The notes under the pieces are model-generated. The model was not told where the DNA came from. It searched no databases and saw only the letters and a list, made by a program, of their open reading frames with translations. Both the position numbers and the translations under genes were made by a program. A stretch of DNA of 6,971 nucleotides from Verrucomicrobiota bacterium (GTDB lineage Bacteria > Verrucomicrobiota > Verrucomicrobiia > Limisphaerales > DSYF01), in the NCBI GenBank assembly GCA_025457725.1, contig JALOTU010000450.1:1-6971 (forward strand), read 5' to 3'. Of the stretch, positions 1 to 6,177 are shown one piece after another (position 1 is the stretch's first letter; every line of letters begins with the position of its first letter).

Positions 1-125
1 CAGTGAATCGGGATGAACCGCATAGGCTCACCATTCAGTGAGTGCTCGGGTGGATTCTGAAGAGGCATTTTGATTTTGTCCCAAAGCTCTGCTCTCTCTT
101 CTGCCTCCTGTTCAAATGCATAGAT
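1..125. other. Non-coding left flank with a pyrimidine-rich tract
   Basis: No convincing gene is seen here. Reading frames in this stretch are short and have no recognisable protein features. The composition is more AT-rich than the rest of the window. Positions 87-113 are almost all C and T on the + strand (24 of 27), so the - strand carries a purine-rich run. From memory, purine-rich tracts of this kind occur in dispersed intergenic repeats of some Verrucomicrobiota, but only one copy is visible here, so repeat status is a guess. A reading frame that is open at the left edge closes with TGA at 39-41. It could be the last codons of a gene outside the window, but nothing supports that. Confidence 0.3.
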
Positions 126-145
126 CCGGGTTGGGATCCACCCGG
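126..145 (-). terminator. Hairpin downstream of the Fe-ADH gene, possible weak terminator
   Basis: A perfect 6-bp GC-rich inverted repeat (CCGGGT at 126-131, ACCCGG at 140-145) with an 8-nt loop lies 11 bp past the ADH stop codon. The loop contains a BamHI-type palindrome (GGATCC). No T-tract follows on the - strand, so this is not a canonical intrinsic terminator. It may instead stabilise the 3' end of the transcript. The call rests on position and symmetry only. Confidence 0.35.
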
Positions 146-156
146 TTCCGACAGGT

Positions 157-1293
157 TCAGGCGCGCTGCAGCCTCACGGACGGAATGGAGCCGCGGTTTG
201 AGAAGGCCGCCTCGTAGAGCTGTTGGAAATCCGCCGCGCTGATCGGTCGCGGATTGAACTGCGCGGTCCACTGTTTCGCGGCCTCTTCCGCCAACCGCGG
301 CACCGCCTCGGCGGTCACACCGCAATCCGCAAGGGAACCCGGCATGCCGGCGAGGCTCAACATCGATTCGAGCTGAGCCGCCAGCCGGCTCCCCGCATCA
401 GCACCGGTGATCTCCAGCACCTCGGCATAAAGGTCGCCGACCTCCGGCAACGCGGCATTGAACCGCACGACATGCGGCAGCATCAGCCCCACCGCCGTGC
501 CGTGAACCAATCCGAACCGCGCGGTCAACGGATTGGCGGCGGCATGGGCCGCGCCCAGCATCGAGTTCTCGATGGCCATGCCTGCAAAGGCCGCGCCCAG
601 CTGCATCCGGCCCCGCGCCTCCAGGTTGTGCGGCTCGGCGAAGACCCGGGGCAGGTTTTGCGAACACAATCGGTACGACTGGCGCGAGAAAGTCTGCGAG
701 ATCGGATTGCGACGGGTCGTCACCGCGGACTCCACCGCATGCGCCAGGGCGTCGATGCCCGTGCATGCCGCGACGCGTTCAGGCTGGGAGAGGGTCAGCT
801 CGGGATCGAGCAGCGCAATGCGCGCCGCGGCCTTGGGATCGAGGCACGCCATTTTCTGGTGCGTGTCCTCGCGGGTGATGAGCGCGGCGGATTGACACTC
901 GCTGCCCGTGCCGGCCGTGGTGGGGATGGCAAGCAGCGGCAGCATGGGCTTGGTGGCCTTGCCCACGCCCCAGTAATCCTCCATCCGCCCGCCGTTGGTC
1001 AGCAGAAAATTGCAGCCCTTGGCGGTGTCCATGGAACTGCCGCCCCCTAGGCCAACGATCAAGTCCACGCGGGCGGATTGCGCCAGCGTCCGGCAGGCTT
1101 CCACGCAACTCGTGGTCGGGTTCTCGATGACACGATCGTAAACCGTCACGGACAACCCCGCATCCGTCACCAGAAGCACCCGCCGCCCGCCCAGCTCACG
1201 CGCGAGTTCGCCGGCGCGTTCCACCTGCCCGGCGCCGAATACCAGTCGCGGGCGGGGTTGCCAGTCGAACATCGGAGCACCGAACGGGGTCAT
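157..1293 (-). CDS. Iron-containing alcohol dehydrogenase (group III), with an apparent internal in-frame deletion
   Basis: The predicted 378-residue cytosolic protein belongs to the Fe-ADH family (FucO/AdhE-C type), which interconverts alcohols and aldehydes with NAD(P)(H). Visible motifs are the nucleotide-binding GGGSSMD at about residues 83-89, the TTAGTGSE block at about 125-132, and the metal ligands D181, H185, H250 and H264 in GIDALAH, GAAH and VHG contexts. VTD at 42-44 keeps the Asp that favours NAD in FucO. Asn254 occupies the position of FucO His267. Between VTDAGL and SVTVYD about 18 residues are missing relative to FucO, which would remove the helix between two strands of the Rossmann-like domain, so activity is doubtful. 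The start at 1293 was chosen because AAGGGA lies 10 nt upstream and the protein then begins just before the family's first conserved block. Upstream in-frame starts at 1320 and 1449 would translate palindromic intergenic DNA. The gene lies downstream of marR in the same orientation. The substrate is unknown. Confidence 0.9.
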   Translation of the reverse strand: MTPFGAPMFDWQPRPRLVFGAGQVERAGELARELGGRRVLLVTDAGLSVTVYDRVIENPTTSCVEACRTLAQSARVDLIVGLGGGSSMDTAKGCNFLLTNGGRMEDYWGVGKATKPMLPLLAIPTTAGTGSECQSAALITREDTHQKMACLDPKAAARIALLDPELTLSQPERVAACTGIDALAHAVESAVTTRRNPISQTFSRQSYRLCSQNLPRVFAEPHNLEARGRMQLGAAFAGMAIENSMLGAAHAAANPLTARFGLVHGTAVGLMLPHVVRFNAALPEVGDLYAEVLEITGADAGSRLAAQLESMLSLAGMPGSLADCGVTAEAVPRLAEEAAKQWTAQFNPRPISAADFQQLYEAAFSNRGSIPSVRLQRA

Positions 1294-1303
1294 GTGATCG
1301 GAT

Positions 1304-1309
1304 TCCCTT
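1304..1309 (-). promoter_or_regulatory. Ribosome binding site supporting the ADH start at 1293
   Basis: On the - strand AAGGGA sits 10 nt before the ATG at 1293. The competing ATG at 1320 has no purine-rich sequence in front of it. This favours the shorter protein, whose N-terminus matches the family. Confidence 0.5.
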
Positions 1310-1384
1310 GGCTCAGGCATGATTGTCGGACGACACCGTAACGGGATTCCTTCAATCCGCAAGCCGTCGCCCATGGTGGGGCTG

Positions 1385-1501
1385 GGCGCGGTGCGCCGGC
1401 CCCGACCGCGTCCAGCGGTCGGAACGAACACCGGACATCGCACGCTCACCGCAATCCGTTCCGCGCCTGCTGCGGCGCGGGGACGGCACGCAGGCCGTCC
1501 C
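1385..1501. repeat. Cluster of four GC-rich palindromes between marR and the ADH gene
   Basis: Four perfect inverted repeats lie within 117 bp: 1385-1397 (5-bp arms, 3-nt loop), 1402-1422 (8-bp arms CCGACCGC/GCGGTCGG, 5-nt loop), 1461-1480 (7-bp arms CCGCGCC/GGCGCGG, 6-nt loop) and 1480-1501 (8-bp arms GGGACGGC/GCCGTCCC, 6-nt loop). The last begins 9 bp past the marR stop and abuts the third. None is followed by a T-tract in the marR direction, so classical intrinsic termination is not supported. They may end or attenuate transcription, protect the marR mRNA 3' end, or be a dispersed palindromic element. The GGGACGGC...GCCGTCCC unit resembles intergenic repeats I associate with Verrucomicrobiota, but no second copy is in the window. 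The rest of the 1294-1509 gap shows no gene. Confidence 0.6.
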
Positions 1502-1509
1502 TACCTCGC

Positions 1510-2007
1510 TCACACTCGGGCGCGGCTCCGGGACTTTGGCGGACTCTGGCGCAGGGCTGCCTGACAGGACCGGGCAAGCCGGGACAGGGTGCCGAGGAAG
1601 GATTCGAGCTCGGCCGGATCCAAGAACCCGGACACCTCCTCCTGCAACGCCAGCGCGATCCCCCGGGCGGCGCTGAATTTCCGTTTGCCGGGCGCCAGCA
1701 ATCGCAGCCGATTCGCGCGCCGATCCCGCTTGCAGGCGACCCGCTCGATCCAGCCCTCGCTTTCCATCCGGGCGGTCAGGGCGGCCACCGTATTCGGGTC
1801 GCTGGCCATGCGGGAACACAGTTCCTGCTGGGTCAGACCCGGCGCCTCGGCCAGGTTCCGCAGCACGGTGAACTGGTCCGGAGTCAGGCCCAGATGCGCT
1901 ATCCGCCGGCGAAACGCCTGGTTCAGGGCGTACCACGAGTGGCGCAGCACCACCGGAAGGGTCCGGGGCAGCAGCTGATCCTTTGATCCATCAGAGGACG
2001 CGGGCAT
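1510..2007 (-). CDS. MarR-family winged helix-turn-helix transcriptional regulator
   Basis: The 165-residue protein has a typical MarR length. An N-terminal dimerisation helix (about residues 15-38, with RHSWYALNQAF) is followed by the conserved LGLTPDQFTVLRNL block (39-52). The DNA-binding helices are LTQQELCSRM (58-67) and DPNTVAALTARMESEG (70-85). The wing carries the family signature DRRANR (95-100), and a C-terminal dimerisation helix spans about 105-152. MarR proteins are usually dimeric repressors that leave a palindromic operator when a small ligand binds or a cysteine is oxidised. Cys64 and Cys92 are present, but nothing shows they are sensors. A 22-bp palindrome lies 9 bp upstream of the start, which suggests autoregulation and control of the divergent operon. 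The start at 2007 is the only ATG ahead of the DNA-binding domain. It has no Shine-Dalgarno, and the predicted transcript start is only a few bases upstream. The gene appears intact. The ligand is unknown. Confidence 0.92.
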   Translation of the reverse strand: MPASSDGSKDQLLPRTLPVVLRHSWYALNQAFRRRIAHLGLTPDQFTVLRNLAEAPGLTQQELCSRMASDPNTVAALTARMESEGWIERVACKRDRRANRLRLLAPGKRKFSAARGIALALQEEVSGFLDPAELESFLGTLSRLARSCQAALRQSPPKSRSRARV

Positions 2008-2015
2008 GGCGCCGC

Positions 2016-2037
2016 GATAATACGTCTAGGTATTATC
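2016..2037. promoter_or_regulatory. Palindromic operator, probably for the adjacent MarR protein
   Basis: Arms GATAATAC (2016-2023) and GTATTATC (2030-2037) are perfect 8-bp inverted repeats around a 6-bp spacer (GTCTAG). Size, AT-rich arms and position next to a marR gene match known MarR operators. It covers the -10 and spacer of the predicted marR promoter and ends 2 bp before the -35 of the predicted rightward promoter, so a bound dimer could repress both. The symmetry is seen directly; the identity of the binding protein is inferred. Confidence 0.7.
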
Positions 2038-2046
2038 TCTTGCCAA
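2017..2046 (-). promoter_or_regulatory. Predicted sigma-70-type promoter of marR
   Basis: On the - strand, -35 TTGGCA (2046-2041, 5 of 6 consensus) and -10 TATTAT (2022-2017, 5 of 6) are separated by 18 bp. Transcription would start near 2010, only a few bases before the marR ATG, implying a nearly leaderless message. The -10 lies inside one arm of the operator. Confidence 0.5.
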
Positions 2047-2068
2047 CCTCGATTGCTTGAACAATATT
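2040..2068 (+). promoter_or_regulatory. Predicted sigma-70-type promoter of the propeller/symporter operon
   Basis: -35 TTGCCA (2040-2045, 5 of 6 consensus) and -10 AATATT (2063-2068, 4 of 6) are separated by 17 bp. Transcription would start near 2075, giving a leader of about 58 nt to the ATG at 2133. The -35 hexamer overlaps the -35 of the oppositely directed marR promoter, so the two promoters are back to back and may compete. The weak -10 would suit a regulated promoter. Confidence 0.45.
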
Positions 2069-2132
2069 GGCGCCATCGCGTCCATTACTTGTATCGTTGA
2101 TTCCCATTCGCGCGACTGAACCCATTGAGACC

Positions 2133-4425
2133 ATGAGAAACCCGTTGCAACTCCAGCGCAAAGCCGTCTTGGCGGTCCTTTCCTTCCTGTTGGGGGTGTT
2201 GGCCCCGGCCGGCGCGGTGGATGGCTGGCTGCACTGGCGCGGGCCCAACCAGAACGGCACCTCGGACGAGGTCGGACTGCCGGAGACGGTGGGCGCGGAG
2301 AACCTGCTCTGGGCCTACGACATCGCCGGTCGCGGCGAGGCGGTGATCGCCGACGGCCGGGTGTACACCTACGGTTACCGGGGGAAAGGTGCGGATCTGC
2401 GCGAGTATCTCGGCTGCCTGGACGCCGAGACCGGCCGCTTGCTGTGGGAGATCGGGTTCAATGATTTTCTGAGCGATGTGGTGTACGACCGCTACGCCAT
2501 TGGCGCCCCGACGGTGGATGCCGAGACCGGCAACATTTATCTCATGACGGGCGCGGGCATCTTCGTGTGTGTCTCGCGCGACGGAACCATTCTCTGGGAA
2601 GTGTCGATGATGGAACGCTTCGGCGTGTTGACCTTTCCGAACGGGCGCCGGGGAGCCGCCGTGATTGAGGACGGGCTGGTGATTCATCATTGCATCACCT
2701 CCTACTGGGGCGCGGATGGCCCGGCCCGGGACCGGTTCTTTGCCGAAGACGGGCGAGCTGGTGTGGTCCTCGACCCCGGGCACGCCGCCCAAGGACAGTT
2801 CCTTTTCCTCACCCGTGCTCGGGTGGCTCGACGGGCACCGGGTGCTCTATGCGGGCACCGGCTGCGGCAATCTGGTCTGTGTCGAGGCGCGCACGGGGCA
2901 GCCGTTGTGGCGGTTTCACCTGTCCCTGGCGGGCGTCAATTCCTCCGTGCTGATTCACGACAACAACAAGCTCATTGCGATTCACGAGGGCGAGAACCTG
3001 GACGCCTCGGAGGTGGGCCGCATGGTGGCGATCAAGCTCGGGCCGGTCCCGCCGGCGGACGCGAAGGAGCCGGTGGTGCTCGATCACTCCTACGAGTTGT
3101 GGCGGCAACCGCTGGCCATGTTCACCAGTTCACCCGTGCTGGCGGGCGACTGGATCTTCCAGGTGACGCGAACCGGGGAGCTGGTGTGTCTGGACGCCAA
3201 CTCGGGCGAGATCCTCTGGCTGAAGAAGCTCGCCAACAGCCAGCTTCACGCCTCGCCGCTGTTCGCCGAAGGCCGGCTCTACGTGCCCATGGAGAACGGC
3301 ACCCTTTACATCCTCAAACCCAGCGCCACCGGCGCGGAGATCCTCGACGAGGAAAAGCTGGAAGGCGACTGCCTGGGCGCGCCCACGGCCTGGAACGGCA
3401 AACTCTACCTGCACACCAAGTCCAAGCTCTATTGCTGGGGCAAACCGGGAAACAATCCCGGCCTGGCCCACTGGCCCAAACCGGACGCTGGCCCGGCGCC
3501 CGGCAAAGCCACCACCCTGCAATTGATCCCCTCCGACCTGCTGCTGGCCCCGGGCGATGAACATGCCCTGCGCGTCCGCCAGCTCGACTCGAAAGGACTC
3601 ACGGTGAACACGACCGGCGCGGACCAACTCGACGCCTTCGAGCCCTTCATCCCGCCGACGGCGAAGGTGAAGTCGAAGATGAACGCCTCGCTGCAGCATG
3701 GGGCGTTGCGCGCCGACAAGGAAGTGGTGCCTTCGGCAGGAGCCTTCAAGGCCACGCAGGACGGATTGACGGGTTTTGTCCGCGGCCGGGTGCTGCCTTC
3801 GGTTCCCTTCACCGAGGATTTCGAGTCGTTTGAGATCGTGGAAACCCAGCCGGAAGGGCATATCGAGGCCGGAGCCCGATTCGCCTATCCGCCCCTGCCG
3901 TGGATCGGCGCGCGGTTCAAGTGGGAGATCCGCGAGCAGGATGGCAACAAGGTCCTGCGCAAAACGCTGGACAACGTGCTGTTCCAGCGGGCCATTACGT
4001 TCATCGGACCGGACAACCTGTCCGCTTACACCATCGAGGCGGATGTGATGACCGAGGGCAACCGGCGGACCAAATCCAATGTGGGCGTGATCAACCAGCG
4101 CTACTTCATCACCCTGGTCGGCAACGCGCAGATCCTGGAAGTCAGCTCAAACCATGATCGGCTCAAGGTCTCCGTGCCGTTCCGCTGGAAGGAGAATGTT
4201 TGGTACACGCTCAAGAGCCGGGTGGATGTGGCCCCCGATGGTTCCGGTATGATCCGCGCCAAAGCGTGGCCGACGGGCGAACCGGAACCGGACGCGTGGA
4301 CCATCGAAGTGCCGCACCGCGCGGCCAATCGCCAGGGCGCGCCCGGCTTGTTCGGCTTCTCGCCGCAAAGCCTTTTCCCGGTTTACGTGGACAACGTCCG
4401 CATCACCGCCAACGACCAACCCTGA
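2133..4425 (+). pseudogene. Secreted PQQ-like beta-propeller protein with C-terminal jelly-roll-like domain, broken by a frameshift near 2745
   Basis: Two reading frames make up one gene: 2133-2744 (204 codons) and then, shifted by one base, 2746-4425 (559 codons plus TGA). The signal peptide has R9-K10, a hydrophobic core at 11-24 and an AGA cleavage site near residue 28. Mature sequence opens with WRGPNQNG (35-42), common in PQQ-like propellers. Blade motifs of the D-x-x-TG-x-x-x-W kind follow: CLDAETGRLLW and CVSRDGTILW in part one; KTGELVW, CVEARTGQPLW and CLDANSGEILW in part two. After the propeller come an Ig-like linker (about 3520-3660) and a concanavalin/LamG-like jelly roll (about 3811-4420, with FQRAITF and GVINQRY). 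Part one ends FFA and part two resumes KTGELVW, where relatives read like FAFDxKTGELVW, so about three residues (8 nt) are missing. No catalytic residues or heme motifs are seen; PQQ binding is unproven. ATG 2133 was preferred to TTG 2067, which lies inside the predicted promoter. If the frameshift is a sequencing error, this is an intact gene of about 766 codons. Confidence 0.85.
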
Positions 4426-4444
4426 CGGTTAACCCCTGATCTTC

Positions 4445-5906
4445 ATGACCATGATGAACTCCCGAACACTCCTGGCCATCACCGCCGCCAGCCTCCTGCC
4501 CCTCATCGCCCCGGCCGCCGACTGGCCCGAGTGGGGGCGCGACAACGCGCGCAACATGTATTCGCCCGCCAAAAACCTCCCCGCTTCGTTCGACGTCGGC
4601 AAGTTCAAGAAAGGCACCGAGGAGGTCGATCCGGCCACCACGAAAAACATCCGTTGGGTGGCGAAGATGGGATCCTCCACCTATGGCAACCCCACGGTGG
4701 CCAACGGGCGCGTGTTCGTGGGCACCAACAACGAATCGCCGCGCGACGAAAAGATCAAGGGCGACCACAGCATGTTGTATTGTTTCGACGAGAAGACCGC
4801 CGAGTTCCTCTGGCAGCTGGCCGTCCCCAAATTGGGCGCCGGCAAGGTGAGCGACTGGGAATTCCTCGGCATCTGTTCCTCCCCGACGGTGGACGGCGAG
4901 CGGGTGTATATCGTCACCAGCCGTTGTGAGGTCATGTGCCTGGACGTGAAGGGCCAGGCTGACGGCAACCAGGGATTTCAGGACGAAGGCAAATACATGG
5001 CCGGACCGGGAAATCCCCCCATCGAGGTCGGGCCCAAGGACGCGGACATCCTCTGGGTTTACGACATGCGCGAGGAACTGGGGGTGTTCCCGCACAACGT
5101 GGCCAGCAGCGCGGTGTTGATCCTCGGCGACCGCGTGTATGCCACCACCAGCAACGGACAGGATTGGTCGCACCTGAACATCCCCTCCCCCCAGTCGCCC
5201 ACGCTGGTCTGTCTCGACAAGATGACCGGGGCCTATCTGGGCGAGGAAATGAGCGGCATCAGTGCGCGCCTGATGCATTGCAACTGGTCCACACCCGCCT
5301 CGGGTCTGGTGAACGGCAAGCCGGCGGTGATCTTTGGCGCGGGCGACGGCCGCCTCTACGCCTTCGATCCCGCCCCGGTCCCGGTGGAGAACGATCCCGA
5401 GTTCAACCCCGGTGATCTACAAGGACCGCGCCTATGTGGCCATCGGCCAGGATCCCGAGCACGGCGAAGGGGTGGGCAACCTGGTGTGCGTGCCGCTGAA
5501 TCAAGAGGGCGTCGTGCCGCGCGACCAGGCCCTGTGGACCTTCGACAAGATTCACCGGACCATCTCCACGGTTTCGATCGATCCGGAGACCGGCCTGCTG
5601 TTCGTCGCCGACTACTCCGGTTACGTTTACTGCCTGGACGCGGACACCGGCGAGCTGCACTGGACGTATGACATGAAGGCGCACATCTGGGGATCGACGC
5701 TGGTGGGGGACGGCAAGGTGTATGTTGGCGACGAGGATGGCGACCTGGTGATTCTTCCCGCCCGCAAGGATTTCGACCCGGCGAAGGACGAACCGATTTT
5801 TGAAACCATGTTTCCCGGTCCGATTTATTCCAGCCCCATTGAAGCCAACGGGGTGCTCTATGTGAGCACCATGACCCATCTCTACGCGATCGCCGAAACC
5901 CGATAA
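4445..5906 (+). pseudogene. Second secreted PQQ-like beta-propeller protein, broken by an internal deletion and frameshift near 5406
   Basis: Part one is 4445-5407 (321 codons) and part two is 5406-5906 (166 codons plus TAA), one frame apart. A signal peptide is visible (R7, hydrophobic core 8-21, APAA cleavage near 24-25), and mature sequence starts DWPEWGRD. Propeller signatures include GNPTVANGRVFVGT (81-94), CFDEKTAEFLW, GICSSPTVDGERVYIV, CLDKMTGAYL and GDGRLYAFDP in part one. Part two has TPVIYKDRAYVAIGQD, CLDADTGELHWTYD, AHIWGSTLV and a terminal THLYAIA blade closure. Part one stops making sense after ENDPEFN and part two starts at TPVIYKD. Relatives have roughly 30-40 residues between these blocks, rich in W-R-F-D and P-P-E-Y elements, so a segment has been lost with a length of 2 modulo 3. 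The gene starts 19 nt after propeller gene 1. Three ATGs (4445, 4451, 4454) compete and none has a clear Shine-Dalgarno, so translation may be coupled. No heme motif is seen and the ligand is unknown. Confidence 0.85.
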
Positions 5907-5910
5907 CCCC

Positions 5911-6177
5911 ATGAGTTCGTCGCCCCGCCCTGCCGGCCGCCGGTTCGTGTGGTTTCTGGTGTTCGCGTTGTTCGTCGCGCACCAGGACTTCTGGTTCTGG
6001 GACAACAAGACGCTGGTCCTGGGATTCATGCCCGTGGGATTGTTCTATCACGCGGCATTTTCGCTGGCCGCCGGACTGGTGTGGGCGGCGGCAATCAAAT
6101 GGGCCTGGCCCGCGGAAATCGAAGCCTGGGCCGACGCCGGCGAGCCGGAGGAACCGGCGGCGGGAGGGAAGCGATGA
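5911..6177 (+). CDS. DUF3311 family small membrane protein, partner of the downstream symporter
   Basis: The 88-residue protein has two hydrophobic segments (about 11-30 and 34-66) joined by the motif HQDFWFWDN (24-32), a hallmark of DUF3311 proteins. The N-terminus is basic (R6, R10, R11) and the C-terminus (67-88) is acidic and Gly/Pro/Ala-rich. DUF3311 genes typically sit directly before sodium:solute symporter genes, as here, where its TGA overlaps the symporter ATG. YhdT beside PanF in E. coli is an analogous small-protein and symporter pair. The small protein probably assembles with, or helps insert, the symporter in the inner membrane, but its biochemical role is not established. It starts 4 nt after propeller gene 2 and has no Shine-Dalgarno of its own, which implies translational coupling to the broken gene upstream. 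It appears complete. Confidence 0.85.
   Translation: MSSSPRPAGRRFVWFLVFALFVAHQDFWFWDNKTLVLGFMPVGLFYHAAFSLAAGLVWAAAIKWAWPAEIEAWADAGEPEEPAAGGKR
6163..6167 (+). promoter_or_regulatory. Strong ribosome binding site of the symporter gene
   Basis: GGAGG lies 6 nt before the ATG at 6174, inside the 3' end of the DUF3311 gene. It is the clearest Shine-Dalgarno in the rightward operon and fixes the symporter start, so the symporter can be translated even if ribosomes are lost in the broken upstream genes. Confidence 0.7.

Noticed and set aside
223..1050. Long open frame of 275 codons on the + strand
   Set aside because: It lies opposite the Fe-ADH gene, is Arg/Gly/His-rich, and has no protein family features.
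1294..1449. N-terminal extension of the ADH gene to an ATG at 1449 or 1320
   Set aside because: The extra residues are Arg/Pro/Gly-rich, do not resemble the family N-terminus and come partly from palindromic DNA. The 1293 start has a Shine-Dalgarno and gives the normal family start.
1480..1501. Intrinsic terminator of marR
   Set aside because: The stem is strong and well placed, but no T-tract follows in the direction of marR transcription, so it is listed as part of the palindrome cluster instead.
2067..2132. TTG start at 2067 for propeller gene 1
   Set aside because: It overlaps the predicted -10 element and would put 22 residues before a clean signal peptide that starts at the ATG at 2133.
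2736..2751. Programmed +1 ribosomal frameshift in propeller gene 1
   Set aside because: No slippery codon with stop or stimulatory context is seen, and residues expected in the blade are missing, which points to a deletion and not recoding.
2745..3560. Continuation of the first frame of propeller gene 1 to 3560
   Set aside because: After 2744 this frame gives Arg/Gly/Ala-rich sequence with no propeller motifs; the homology moves to the other frame.
4403..5278. Long open frame of 291 codons on the - strand
   Set aside because: It lies opposite propeller gene 2, is His/Gly/Val-rich without domain features, and is a typical antisense shadow in GC-rich DNA.
5408..5671. Continuation of the first frame of propeller gene 2 to 5671
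   Set aside because: The translation turns Arg-rich and loses all propeller motifs, which resume in the frame ending at 5906.
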